Shown in pieces: positions 33,204 to 44,715 of a stretch of 64,000 nucleotides of DNA (positions within the stretch are counted from its first letter, which is position 1; the number at the start of each line of letters is the position of its first letter). The stretch spans positions 2,665,297 to 2,729,296 of the forward strand of contig CM074809.1 in assembly GCA_037447605.1 (NCBI GenBank), read 5' to 3'. The stretch comes from Zygnema circumcarinatum. Its lineage: Eukaryota; Streptophyta; Zygnematophyceae; Zygnematales; Zygnemataceae. The notes under the pieces are model-generated. The model was not told the origin of the DNA. It searched no databases and worked only from the letters and a program-made list of their open reading frames with translations. The position numbers and the translations under genes are program-made.

Positions 33204-34955
33204 TCAGTCTCCTCTCATCTCCTCAATTCCAATCACTAAATTCTTCTCTACCATGCTTTTCATTCCCCAGTAGCTGAGATGTCCTAATCTCTTGTGCCAC
33301 TTCTCCAGATTCTTCTCCACATCCACTTGATTTGCAGTCACTTGTAGATATTTGGGTTTCTCCCACTTCAAGAATGCAGTCTGTCCTTGTCTGAAGCCTT
33401 CTCCAACTAGATTCCATGTGCTCCTTTCTCTTATCTGAATCCCTCCTATGTCAAATAGTGTCACTACCCCTTGATCAAGCATATAGCAGACTGAGTAAAG
33501 ATTGTGGATCATTTGTGGAGAGTACAAAACATCTGTGAGAACTGTTTCTACATTCCCTTCCTTTGTTTTTAGAATCAATCTCACTCTTCCACTCTCTGTC
33601 ACACTGAACCTTTGTCCGCTTGCTGTCTGAACAGTGATAGGCACATTCAGAGTATGTATCTCTTCAAATATCTCCTTCTCTGTACAAATATGAGCACTTG
33701 CTCCTGAATCTATAATCCAGTCTGATCTCTTGATGGAAAGATGATTGACTGAAGAGACTCCAAAGCTTGTGGCGTATCCTTCGGTCTGTTCAGTGGTTGC
33801 AGAATTTACGGTACTTCTGCTCATACAGTTCCTTGCTGAATGTCCTGGCTGGCCACAGGTATAGCAACTACCTCTGAACGTTGTATTTCCTTGGTTGTTG
33901 CGATTTTGAGGGCCGCCACCATATGCTGCAACTCCTCTGCCTCCGCCAGCACGACAGTCTCTTGATGTGTGGCCGTTTCCGCCACATGTATAGCAGGTGA
34001 TTTCTGAAAACCTTCCACCGTTGTCAAACGAATTGAATCCTGCTCCTGCTCCTCTTCCTCTGTAGCTGGGAAAGTTTACCCCTTGAAAACTTCCACCTCT
34101 ACCTCTGAATCCACCTCTGCTGTTGTGTCCACCTCTCGGTTCATATCCTCCTCTGCTGCTCATGTATCCTCCTCTATTTGCATGGCCTCCTCTGCTTGAC
34201 TGTCCTCCTCCTCGACCTCTATAGTTTCCACTAGTCATGGTTGCAAATGCCGTCTCTTGCCTCCCTTTTCCCTCCTTTCTTATCCTCCTCAACCTACAAT
34301 CATACTCGATAATCCTAGCCTTTACATCCTCTAATGACATCCCTGATTGATGCAAGAAATTTGTAAGGTTATCGGCCGTCATCTCGTATTTGGAGGACAA
34401 ACTCTGAAGATACATATAGGCCTGATCGTTTTCTACGATAGACCTTCCAGTTTCAGTCAGTGTTTTCAAAACGCTATCAAATCTGACATTGTAATTATCT
34501 AGACTTTCTGTCTCCCCCATCCTGATAGACGTAAATTCTGCATACGCTGCTATCCCTTGTGCTAAAGTTTTCGCAAAGTAAATGTTTTGGAGCTTCTTCC
34601 ACATTTCTGCTGCAATTAGTCCTTTAAGTGCTAGTCCGTGAGGGGATTTCATGGAAGAGAGTATTAAGGCTTTTGCTTTACCATTTCTTTTCTTCCAACT
34701 TGCAAACTCCTTGGGCTCTTTCTCCTTGTCTGGTGTGGCTTCAGTACCATCCACCAATTCCATCAACTCCTTTGCTTCCAACACAGCTTCCAGATTTTGG
34801 CTCCAGGAAAGGTAGTTCGTCCCATCAAACAAAGTAACTAAGTATTTCCCTATATCGTCATCTCCTGACGCTCTGATACCACTTGTAGAACTGGAGCCTC
34901 TGTCTCTCTCATTATCATCCATCTCATCTTTGTGGGCCTTCCCTTTCTTAGACAT
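33204..34955 (-). CDS. Copia gag-protease polyprotein segment
   Basis: About 583 aa from ATG at 34955. It has the gag capsid region (YLSWSQNLEAVLEAKELMEL), an Arg/Gly-rich stretch (SRGGYEPRGGHNSRGGFRG), two CCHC zinc knuckles (CYTCGGNGHTSRDC and CYTCGQPGHSARNC), an aspartic protease active site (WIIDSGASAHIC) and the start of the GAG-pre-integrase domain (WHKRLGHLSYWGMKSM). It ends at a TGA at 33206-33204, before the zinc-binding cysteines. The start codon lies inside the 5' LTR and the frame is translated straight through the primer-binding site, as also happens in yeast Ty1. Confidence 0.9.
   Translation of the reverse strand: MSKKGKAHKDEMDDNERDRGSSSTSGIRASGDDDIGKYLVTLFDGTNYLSWSQNLEAVLEAKELMELVDGTEATPDKEKEPKEFASWKKRNGKAKALILSSMKSPHGLALKGLIAAEMWKKLQNIYFAKTLAQGIAAYAEFTSIRMGETESLDNYNVRFDSVLKTLTETGRSIVENDQAYMYLQSLSSKYEMTADNLTNFLHQSGMSLEDVKARIIEYDCRLRRIRKEGKGRQETAFATMTSGNYRGRGGGQSSRGGHANRGGYMSSRGGYEPRGGHNSRGGFRGRGGSFQGVNFPSYRGRGAGAGFNSFDNGGRFSEITCYTCGGNGHTSRDCRAGGGRGVAAYGGGPQNRNNQGNTTFRGSCYTCGQPGHSARNCMSRSTVNSATTEQTEGYATSFGVSSVNHLSIKRSDWIIDSGASAHICTEKEIFEEIHTLNVPITVQTASGQRFSVTESGRVRLILKTKEGNVETVLTDVLYSPQMIHNLYSVCYMLDQGVVTLFDIGGIQIRERSTWNLVGEGFRQGQTAFLKWEKPKYLQVTANQVDVEKNLEKWHKRLGHLSYWGMKSMVEKNLVIGIEEMRGD
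34870..34881 (-). other. Primer-binding site for initiator tRNA-Met
   Basis: On the minus strand TGGTATCAGAGC, two bases inside the 5' LTR. This is the standard copia primer-binding sequence complementary to the 3' end of initiator tRNA-Met. Confidence 0.9.
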
Positions 34956-35284
34956 GTTCAGCAATCACAAACATTCAATGCACAACACACTTATCCCCAA
35001 AAGCTTTATTTCCAAAGATGAACAAGAGCTCAAGCATCCTATGCTTCCCTCAAAGCTCAGGTTGACAAAGACACACAAAACACGAGCCTTATATCTGTCC
35101 TTCCTAAAACCTCGCCGCCAAAATGCATAACATGATGAACAACACGAACCATACGATCAAAGGTCTTGGGATTCACACTACTTCCTAAGCACTCAACACG
35201 TGTTACTCGGCTCGTACAATTCCGTACATAATATCCGAACAAACGTTCCGTACGACTCTATGTACGATTGTACGGATCTCAACA
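34884..35284 (-). repeat. 5' LTR of the copia element
   Basis: 401 bp. On the plus strand it begins TGTAGAACTGG and ends ATCTCAACA, so on the element's strand it is TGTTGAGAT...TTCTACA with the canonical TG...CA ends. It contains the gag start codon at 34955. Confidence 0.93.
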
Positions 35285-35286
35285 AA

Positions 35287-36013
<727 letters not shown>

Positions 36014-36585
36014 ATTCTCCTTTTTCTAACATTGCTAATATGTCTAACGACGCATGAAGCATCAGAGTTCGACTCCTTCACCCCATGTTGTCATTTGTAA
36101 CAAAATGACTAAATTTGATACTTTTGTAGAGTTGAATTGATTCAAATGGGAGGTTCAATACAGAAGTGCAGAGCTTCCCTTGTGGTTTCCCCAGCCGCAA
36201 GCCAAGCAAGGCTCACAGGTCGAAGAAGTAAAAAATAGAAATTGCAACTCTCTTTTCTCCAAAGTTCTTCACTCAAACCCCTATACTGCCCTCCCTACAT
36301 TTTCGCCAGAAGGCCAACTGTTTTTAGGTTTTAGGAGGTGGTGAAGTTATTTTGGGTCGATCGAACTCGGACGGACGCAACTTTCCGGGTTCGGTTTTTT
36401 CCGAACCTGCGGGCCCGGCCGGCCGGGCGGCTCAAGTTTGTACTGTACCGGGAAACCTCAAGGTGGGAGCCGTCCGCAGGAGAGAGAGTCGGGGGGCGCC
36501 GTACGCGGTTGCGGGAATTAGGGCTGACATGGCAGGAGGCAGTGCGCGTTAGGGTTGGGGGGGGGCTAGGCGGGGCGGCGCCGCC
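36014..36585. other. Region upstream of the NOL12 gene
   Basis: AT-rich to about 36340, then GC-rich with GGCCGGCC and GTACGCG before the start codon. No separate gene recognised; it probably includes the promoter and 5' UTR. Confidence 0.4.
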
Positions 36586-38359
36586 ATGGATGACGATGGA
36601 CGCGTGGCAAGCAGACCGCCTCTGCTACAGTCCTCGCATCATGTCAAGAAGCGCGCGAGGAAGAACGTGGGCGCCACAGCTGTATATGATGAGAATGCCA
36701 GGAGGTTCGGAGAATCCCCTTGTCGGATCAGCGGTGGTAATTAGGCTTTTGAAGAGCTAGGGGCTTTTACTCTTGGATGTTTTCTTTCTCGTGCAGATTG
36801 CAACTTAATTGGATTTAGTTTTCTTTTATTATCCAAATTGGCAATGATGCAAAGGATTTGTTGCTGTTTCTGACAAGGGAAGTGAGAGTTGTGCCAGGGA
36901 ATATTTGACTGGATTTCGGAAACGGAAGCAGGAGAGGCGCAAGCAAGCGGAGGCTGAGCAGGCGGTGAAGCTGCGAAGGAAACGCATACAAGAACGTGCT
37001 CAGGTGAGTGTCATCTGTTCTAGAAATGCTAGTCGGCTCCTGTTGAACTATGCATTGATTTTGAATTGCTGGCTAGCGCGGCATGCGCAAGTGGCCAGTC
37101 CTTTCTCATTGTCTCGGTTGCATTTATATTCAATCAAGTCATCTGCCCTTGATGGCACAAATTGTGAGCCGTAATAAGCATTCGAGTAGCACTTCCTAAT
37201 CACTCAAAGTTGGAAGACTATGAAGCTTTCGGTGAATTGTGACAATTGTCTGTCTGAACATCGAGTTGGATGAGGTTAATAACCATGTAAAATTATGACG
37301 TCAATCATGAGTAGTTTGTGACCATGGTCCTTCAAAGCAATTGCCAAAATCATGTTTCCTGTTTTTTTTATGACGGCCAAGTCAGCCTGATTCGAATGTA
37401 TTATGTGTGTATGGCGGCGGCCACTAGTACAGAAACGTCTGCAGTTGAAGATTGCCAGAGGAGAAGTGACAGATGACGCTGAAGGCGAAATGGAGGGGGG
37501 CCGGATAGATGTACCCAGTCGGAAAGAAGCAAATGATAATAGAGATGTGGTTTTGAAATCGTCTTTTGCCACTGAGAAAGAGGAATTAGCGGGCTCCGAT
37601 GATTCTGCTGAGGTAGAGGAGGCAATGAATGGAGAAGGCCAGAACGCCGCTGTGGAAGGTGAGACATCCCAAAACTGTGAAAACTGTTAACTGGCAGCTT
37701 CTTGACATCGTCAGACGTCCCGCTTCATTTACCTCTCTGCATGCAAGATAATGACAGATGCATCCTTCCTTTTCGCAAATTGTTCTCTCAAGAAATGCAG
37801 AGACATGAAAAATGGGGTGAATATCCTCTGACGATGAGCTATAAAAGGCCATCCTTTCACTCGCAAGCCGTTGGGGTATATTAAACAGCAAATTGTTCAA
37901 AAACTTCCTGGGGTGTTCCTTCTTCGTTTGTCTTTTCCGATGGACACATTGATCAGAAAGAGTGCATGTATCCATCTGCAATCGTTTTTTTGTATTTCTG
38001 CTGCATCTCAAAACGCCGACTAGCACAGCCGCTTCATTGAGGTACACCAACTTCTGTTTGTTGCAGGCGTCACAACATACGATTCTTTGGACACGACGAC
38101 GGTTGTGATCACCTCAGTAATTAACCCGCTTGACGACGATGGAGTCGGCGCTACTAGAGTTGGCAATGGAGGCAGCCTGATGAATTCTAGGAGTGTGAAT
38201 AACAAACTTGGAGTCACAGTTAAAAATCTCAAACGTCAAGCAAAAGCAGGGAAGTCTAAAAAAAGGAAACGTGATGGGGGGACAAAAAAAGGTTCATCAT
38301 CCAAAGCATCAAAGGGGAAGTCAAAACGAAAAGGAAAGGGTAGAGCTTCAAAGAGATGA
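36586..38359 (+). CDS. NOL12/Rrp17-family nucleolar protein
   Basis: Four exons: 36586-36704, 36898-37003, 37433-37658 and 38067-38359 (stop TGA), about 247 aa. The family core REYLTGFRKRKQERRKQAEA (about 40-59) followed by KLRRKRIQERAQKRLQLKI is clear. Yeast Rrp17 is a 5'-3' exonuclease in 5.8S/25S rRNA maturation, and human NOL12 works in the same pathway, so a nucleolar role in large-subunit biogenesis is likely. The middle is acidic (KEELAGSDDSAEVEEAMNG), then a family-like TTTVVITSVINPLDDDG segment, and the C-terminus is a Lys/Ser-rich nucleolar-type tail (KSKKRKRDGGTKKGSSSKAS). The start has a good context (GCCGCCATGG). Confidence 0.88.
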
Positions 38360-39481
38360 GATTCAGGTGACAGTGCTAGAAAACGTGAACCCTTGTTTCC
38401 TGTACAGAAATTTTAGTCAATAAATTCTTGCAATGGTATCATGCAATCCTCGTGGAGATGAACTAATTATCGGATTATACCTTCTCTTATCTATTGATAC
38501 TTTTCATATTGTCCTGCACTTTGAGGTCGATAGCAACACTTGCCCTTTTGTCTTTCCCGGCTGTATTCCTCAGCCACTTTTTCTTTCAAGTGCAGGTGGC
38601 TCGGCTCATGAACGGCAGCATTGGAATAAGAGGTAAGAGTGAACGGCTCCCCTCGAGAGAAATGTCCAGGCTGACCTACGATCATGTGAATGTGCGCCAG
38701 CCTCGAAGCTGACCGCTGCTGTAGTTCACAACTAGATTCATTCGAAGTGCGAAAACTTTTACAGAAGAATGTGAAGGTTACAGGGTGCCTTGTGCCGCAA
38801 CATTGTCTCCGGCACAGGTGGTGGTAAGTGCAAGTATTGAGGGTCTGATCGCATAGAAAAATTCTGCATGTCAGCAGCAAGGTGACTTAAAAAACGTTCC
38901 TGTCAGCAGTACAAAGTGACGGATCCTCTATCTCGATGTGCTTAGTCTGCCCAGCCGGAAAATGCTGTCCCTGAATGGGCCTATGTGACGAAGGCTAGTT
39001 CAAAGGTCCCCTGACATAACCTATTCATGTAACAGTTGCAAATTGCTGGTCACCCACCGGTATCTGACATATTAACAACAGGGCCGAATACTCAAGAGCT
39101 CAGATCTGACTACCATACGGTAAATGTGGCTGCTGCCAAATAATTGCTAAGTAAGAAAGTGCGCAGAAAAGAAAACGTGACTCCACGCCCCATGGCCATC
39201 CTCTTGCAGACATCCAACACCTCCTCAAAAGTGCTCATGTCAAGCATCTTGGAGGGGGGTGAAAACGCCGACGGTAAATGCCCCACCTGCCGAGTGGTGG
39301 TATTGGAAAGTGAATGACTTGAGGTAATAGAAGCCTTTGCTATGACTAGTGTCTGTACACTCTCCCTACTAAAGCGGGATGTGTCGTATCTGCCTCCATC
39401 TGTGGTCACAAAGACGCCCCATACCATCGAGTCCCTGAAGCCCCAGTACGACAGGCAGCAGTCCAGTTCTCCAGACGGCGT
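38360..39481. other. Spacer between convergent NOL12 and MFS genes
   Basis: Mostly AT-balanced sequence with no recognised exon, tRNA or repeat. It should hold both 3' UTRs. Open frames here are short and unsupported. Confidence 0.4.
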
Positions 39482-41235
39482 TCACACTTGATACTTTCTG
39501 CGGTTGAGGTGCGGCGGCAGGAAGCAGGTGAGGACGAGCAGCAGCACGTGGAGGCCTCCCAGGATGAGCCACGTCAGGTGGTAGTCGAAGGGGAAGGCCT
39601 CGCGGTTGCTCGCGCTCCAAGCGAAGATGGCGCCGACAGCAATGGGCGCGATGGCCTGCACGATGTTCTGCACGGTGGCGAGGATGCCATTCACGGCGCC
39701 CATGTACTGGGGGTAGCGCACGCTGTTGGCAGTCAGGATGAACATGGCGGCCATGCCCGTCATGTTGAAGCTGGTAATTGCGCCCACACAAACACAAACA
39801 CAAACAGCACGGCAGCGTTAGAGGGTGATCGCCCAGCCTGCTGCTGCTGCGGAATTCGATCATTCGGGGGAGGGCAGCCAACGGATAGATGAAGGAGGAG
39901 CGGCACCTTCGAAGGGCAAAGATGATGACGCATGCGATGTCTACTGCAATCTTGTTGCGCAGAAGGCGCACGAGAGGGATGCACGCCTGGAAGACGCCGG
40001 TGAGCAGCGACAGTTGAAGAGCAGTCACAGCACCAAACTGGTTGACGAGCCACGGATAGATCACCAGGGTTATGGGCACCTGTTGCCCGCCCTCCGGAGA
40101 CAGCAATCATCCTTAGAAAATTTTCGAGGTAGTGCGTGGAGATGCAGCGACTCTCCCCCGGGGAGGAGGGGACATAGGTGCTGAGGTCGCTCACCAGAGA
40201 GACTCCCGAGGCTGCCTGTGCAAGCCCCAAATTGGTGGTGGTGAAGCCGAGGCCGCCATCTTGCCAGTCCGAGAGCGACCACATAGGGAACAGCTGCCAT
40301 GGATCCCCGAACACCCAAGCAATCACCACGCTCGTCTCACATTGTCATTTTACATGAATGAGCCACTCTAACGGCTACCAAGCAGGAAAAGTCTCAGCAG
40401 GAATAACCGTTGGTATTTGAAATCTGCCTCCATGCGGCTCTGACATGGGCACTCACCGCATCGAAGGCTACCGGCATGAAGCCGCAGAGGCAGAAAATGC
40501 ATCCTGTCATCACTGCAACACCCAATGTCCCGATCATAATGTCTGTCAGAATCAGCTGACAAATTTCCCTTTGTTTGATCCGCTGTGCTCAAATTCAATC
40601 TAATAAATGTGTCGGTACCATCAAATACTCGCGAAAAAGCAGGAGACGAGTCGACAAACTCCATGTAGTACGTCACATCACATCACATCACATGATCCTT
40701 AAATTCCAAAATTATCACACTTACGCGTGTCAGGGTCACAGAAAACGACGCGAAAAAACCCTGGATCATCTTCCAGCACGATGTGCATCGCTTCCCCTTT
40801 GGCTGGCAGAAGATTCTCCTCCAGACCCCCCTCCTCCACCAGCATCCACTTCTCTGCGGAATTCGTGGGTTTTGCCCCTCCCAGCCTGTCCCCCCCGTCC
40901 TCTGACGACCTCGGAGTTCTGGCCATGGCCTCCACTCGGGGTAGCGGATTCCGGCCGAGAGTTTCCGGCAGGAAGAAGACACAGAAAACAGCAGCCAGGA
41001 CGGAGAGAATACCGAGGACGAGACACGGGAGGAGGAAGGGGAAGGTGGCGAAGATGCTGTGGTGAGCAAAGATGGTCGGAAACTTCTTCGCGGGCTCAGC
41101 CAGCACGCCTCCAAGGACAGGGCCTGCATGGGAATAGGCAGAGAGTGAGCGGAGAATGTCCATTGGGGGACCGCATCACTATGCGGAAGAGCCATGGTTG
41201 GGAAGCGAGGGAGTCAGGAAGCAGGTGGAGAGAGT

Positions 41236-41276
<41 letters not shown>

Positions 41277-42517
41277 GGGGGGGGAGGGGAAGGAGAGAGC
41301 GCACCAAGGATGATGCCAAGTGCCCAGCAGAGCCCGAAAATTGCGAATCTGTGTGCAGAAACACGCACAAAGCAGGCGGGGTCAGGCGAGGGCGCAGCCC
41401 ACAGGCAGTGAGCGGCAGCGACGGACGACTGCTCGACAACCGCCGGAACAAGCGCTGCGGCCACTTAAAAACGCAGGCGCGAGGGAGGGAGGGAGGGAGG
41501 GAGGAAGCGAGGGAGGGAGGGAGGGAGGAAGGGAGGAAGGGAGGCGCTCACCCCTGGGCCTGATTCGTGTCGTCACACAGCTCCGTCAACGCCCTGCGCT
41601 CCTCACAAAGAGAGAGAGAGTGAGAAAGGGATTAAGGTAAACAGGAGTAGAAACAGGCATGGAGGAGCAACGGGGAGAGGCAGGGAGGGGAAAGAGAGAA
41701 ACGCATGGAGCGGGGTAGGACGGCAACAAGCGAGGGAAACTGGAAAGGCAAGGAAACGGAGCGTAGGAGAGGGAGGACTGAGGAATAGTCTCGAGGGGAA
41801 GCGCAAGTGAGCAAACTAGAGAGAGCGAGGAGGGATTGAGAGTAAGGGCAGGATGGAATGCGCACGTCTTGGCAGCTATGAAGACAGTGCAGAAGAGTCC
41901 CAGCAAAAAGCGCAACCCCACTGCCACAGCGAGGCTTCCACTGAAACCGAACATTGTGCCGAGCAATGCGTTGCTCGCCAGGCCGACCAACACCACCGCC
42001 TTGCGACCAAGCACGTCGGATAGGCACCTGCTTCAAACCGGGGCCCAACCCAACCCTCGCTAAGCATCTCACTTTGCTGAGATAAGCTTCTCTTCTCGCA
42101 TCATCATCTGCTCCTCTGCGCCATACCACAGAGCTGCATTCCTGTCACAGCTATGGCGGAAAGAGAGTCAATGGTCTCACCCCCACAGAGGGCCCGCGAC
42201 GAGGCTTCCGAAGAAGTAAGCTGAGGCGAGAATTCCCGCATAGAACCTGCCCCTCCACAGGTGCAAGAGTCAGCTCGTATTGAACCCTTAACCTTCAACA
42301 TGCGGACAAAGGAAGGGCTTAAGAGGCTATGAGCTGACCCTGCTTCAGAGCTGCTGGTGGCGATTCTGAAGCTGGAGACCATGATGGGCGCGAAGGGGAA
42401 GATGAAGCTGACGACCAGCGAGTGCACGAGGAGGCCGCCCGAGAGGGCCGTCAGCGCCGCCATGGGGAGCTTCGTGACCTTGGGAGCCATGTAGGGCACG
42501 GCGCTTCCGAGGGCCAT
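39482..42517 (-). CDS. Major facilitator superfamily transporter (ZIFL/TetA-like)
   Basis: Ten exons on the minus strand: 42517-42339, 42246-42181, 42027-41866, 41593-41552, 41348-41305, 41123-40725, 40542-40457, 40293-40195, 40079-39907 and 39770-39482 (stop TGA), about 512 aa, all phases consistent. The loop 2-3 signature runs FYAGILASAYFFGSLVAGPL-WGCLSDVLGRK (GRK at about 89-91), followed by FLLGLFCTVFIAAKTALTEL and LGIILGPVLGGVLAEP in the TM5 region. A large hydrophilic loop (about 230-290, LPETLGRNPLPRVEAMARTP) separates the two six-helix halves. The second half ends WLILGGLHVLLLVLTCFLPP. The layout resembles plant zinc-induced facilitator-like proteins and bacterial drug/H+ antiporters. 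The substrate cannot be inferred. Exons of only 42 and 44 bp are present. Confidence 0.88.
41456..41545. repeat. (GGGA)n purine tract in an MFS intron
   Basis: GAGGGAGGGAGGGAGG-type repeats on the plus strand, between exons 4 and 5 of the MFS gene. A (GT)n/(GA)n tract is at 41235-41285 in the next intron. Confidence 0.85.
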
Positions 42518-42879
42518 GATGGGCTGCTTCAGCGCTTTTATGTTTATATTCTTCTGGAATTCTTCACTGGAAGTGATGGAGAGTGCGGAGGCAACCTGCT
42601 TATTGCGGCTGCATGTGAGGTCTCGTTTGGAATTGCACTTGAAAGTTTAGTTTTTCATCCTTATTTGCCATGGCATATGTAATCTATGCACAAAGGGCCA
42701 TGGATACCGTCCAAGCGACTTTCCCCTGCCAGGCGAAGCACGCGCACCTCTCCCTCTCACCCTGGAAGGACCTCCCTCCCTCCCGCAGCGATGACTGGGC
42801 GGGCCCTGTCTCTGCTGCAGGCGAATTTTACTTCAGTTTCGGCTTGTCCTGGAGGGGGGGAGCTTCGAGAGAGGAGAGT

Positions 42880-43065
42880 GAGCAGAGAGAGGGCAGAGGA
42901 TGGCGGGAGGGAGGGAAAGAGGGAGTGAAGGAGGGAGGGAGGAGGGGAGAGAGAGAGCGGGTAGAGAGGGAGGGAGGGAGCGGGGAGGGAGGGAAGGAGG
43001 GAGGGAGTGGGGAGGGAGGGAGGGGAGGGAGGGAGGGAGGGAGGGAGGGAGGGAGGGAGGGAGCG
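42880..43065. repeat. (GGGA)n purine-rich tract
   Basis: Long run of GGGAGGGAGGGA with minor interruptions, one strand almost purely purine. It could form triplex or G-quadruplex structure. Confidence 0.85.
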
Positions 43066-43135
43066 ACGGGCGAGGCTCCGCTTGCGGGCAAGAAAACCGT
43101 ACGGACGGCACGGGTGCGCGCGCGTTCACTGGGGC

Positions 43136-43375
43136 CTGACGTGGCGCCACGCACTCGGAAGCGACGTGTCGGCCGCAGGCTCCTTCTGTACCACGTGGCA
43201 CGCCAGGATTGGTCTCACCTCGCGGCTACGGCCGCGGCGGCCTCTCATTGGCCCGCAGCTCCGACCGGCGCGGAAGCGTTCCTGGCTGGACCCTGTTATC
43301 GGCCGTACAGCAGGGGACCAGGCTGTCCGTACGACGGGACTAGACGAACGAATCCGGAGGCTGCCACGTGGGCAC
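43136..43375. promoter_or_regulatory. Second ACGTG-element cluster
   Basis: GACGTGGCGCCACG (43137-43150), GACGTGTCGG (about 43163), CCACGTGGCACG (43191-43202) and CCACGTGGGC (about 43364) lie in 240 bp. They resemble the plant G-box/ABRE cores in the divergent promoter at 18.1-18.3 kb. Here the nearest gene start is the MFS transporter about 650 bp away. A regulatory role is inference. Confidence 0.4.
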
Positions 43376-44147
43376 CACATATCTGTGAAAGGATTTGGGC
43401 GTACGAGTGGCAAGCGGGATCCCTTAAAAGGACAAAGGGAATCCCTGACGGATATGAAAAATCTTAAAAACGAATCAGAGTTCGTCTAGAGATCGTGCTG
43501 ACTCGGCGACGTCGATACGGCGATCTGGAGTGTGGCCCTTCCGAAAGGTAGAATGTGGCGACGCAGAGGAGGACATATGAAGGGGAATTTCAGCTTGGGC
43601 GACTGTTAACTGTCGAACGGGACGGGGGTCAGGTGCCATAGATCGTTAGGCAGGGCGTTGCTCGTGCGGTGAAAATGTCCGTGGAATGTTTCTAGTGCTG
43701 GCCCAGCAGCGGCCCTGTTGGGGCTCTGTGTACGGTAATACGGTAGTACGGTACAGGAGGTCCGGGTCCCTGCCTGTGCGCAAGAGGCCGGTCCTGGTCC
43801 TGGATGTATGTATGTGTGGCTGCAGAGTGGAAGGGGACGGAGGGGTGGCTCGTGCGGTCGTCGACGACGGGCCAATGTCCGAACATGGAGCACGTACTGT
43901 ACCTCAACTTGCCGTACGAATGTTGAGGTTCGCTGGGATGTTTGGCCAGTAGCCGTTTTAGTTAGAGGAACTTTTTCTACTCGACTAATGTTCCGTGACT
44001 ACTGACTAGATCGCCTCCCCGAGCCCCCATATACTGTTATACTGTTACTGTTATACTGTTTTCGATCGACCGGAGGGTCCGCTTGCACGTACGCAAGCCT
44101 CGCTCCCTATTTCGGCGGGCGGTTTAGGACTCATCCCGACAATTCGT

Positions 44148-44600
44148 GTGGCGCCTTCTGCGTTTTTGGGTAGTTGGGCTCTCGTTGCTCCTATTTTGGC
44201 TTCGCGTTTTATTGTGGCTGATCGTCCGTTGCTTCAGTCTGTTGTCGCTCATGTTGATGATGGTGATCTTCCGTTTCAGGTTGCATTGCGTGACGCCCAT
44301 GGTTTGCTTCCTGCTAGTGCTCAGGCTCGTGCGCCCCCGTTTGTTTCGCTTGCCGTCGAGTCTGTTCCACGTGTCCAGCTCACTTTGACTGATGAGGTTG
44401 TTGCTGCTGAGTTCTCTACCCTTATTGCGGCTCTTCCTTCTGATGTTGCGCGTGCTCGGCTTCGCTCTTGTGCGGGTCCTGGGGCTGGGGCTTGGTTGGC
44501 TGTTACCNNNNNNNNNNGCTCCCTCCTCGCGACGTGCCTCACATCGGTGACCTTCGCGGCTGCTTCTAGGGCTGCGTTGTTGTGCCTAGGCGTAGTTTTC
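44148..44600 (+). pseudogene. Fragment of a non-LTR retrotransposon reverse transcriptase (C-terminal part)
   Basis: An open frame reads VAPILASRFIVADRPLLQSV, LPFQVALRDAHGLLPASAQA, then FSTLIAALPSDVARARLRSC and AGPGAGAWLAVT before ambiguous bases at 44508-44517. The string S-C-A-G-P-G-A-G-A-W-L resembles the segment after the reverse transcriptase core in non-LTR elements of algae and oomycetes. The 5' part of the element is absent. After the gap the frame continues to 44607. Identification rests on pattern recognition only. Confidence 0.5.
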
Positions 44601-44634
44601 CGCTCCTAGCTTCGTTTTATTGTGTTTCGGTCCT

Positions 44635-44715
44635 TTGTGACCAGTCCTTCGTGGTTCCACATTTTGCCTTTATCCATGTAAATTTGATGGCCTCGCCATC
44701 GCGAGTTCAATGAAA
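44635..44715 (+). repeat. Non-LTR retroelement 3'-end block
   Basis: GGTCCTTTGTGACCAG...CTTTATCCATGTAAATTTGATGG...CGCGAGTTCAATG, in the same orientation as and just downstream of the reverse-transcriptase fragment. It therefore probably marks the family's 3' end, seen alone at three other places in the window. Confidence 0.55.

Larger units (their letters stand above)
30086..35284 (-). mobile_element. Nearly complete Ty1/copia LTR retrotransposon
   Basis: The element reads on the minus strand and has two 401-bp LTRs (30086-30486 and 34884-35284) that differ at about seven positions by eye (roughly 98% identity). It is flanked by the perfect 5-bp duplication AAGAC (30081-30085 and 35285-35289). 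A primer-binding site for initiator tRNA-Met and a polypurine tract lie in the proper places. Domain order is gag, protease, integrase, reverse transcriptase, RNase H, which defines copia. The coding region is interrupted between the protease and integrase parts by a frame change and a TAG, so this copy may be inactive despite its youth. Confidence 0.95.
42518..44147. other. Region upstream of the MFS gene
   Basis: It contains a (GGGA)n tract (about 42880-43065), an ACGTG-rich block (43136-43375), and GTACGG-rich low-complexity sequence (43725-43765, 43895-43920). No gene is recognised. Confidence 0.45.

Noticed and set aside
40672-40695. Short (ACATC)n string in an MFS intron as a regulatory element
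   Set aside because: Only four units of a simple repeat with no further support.
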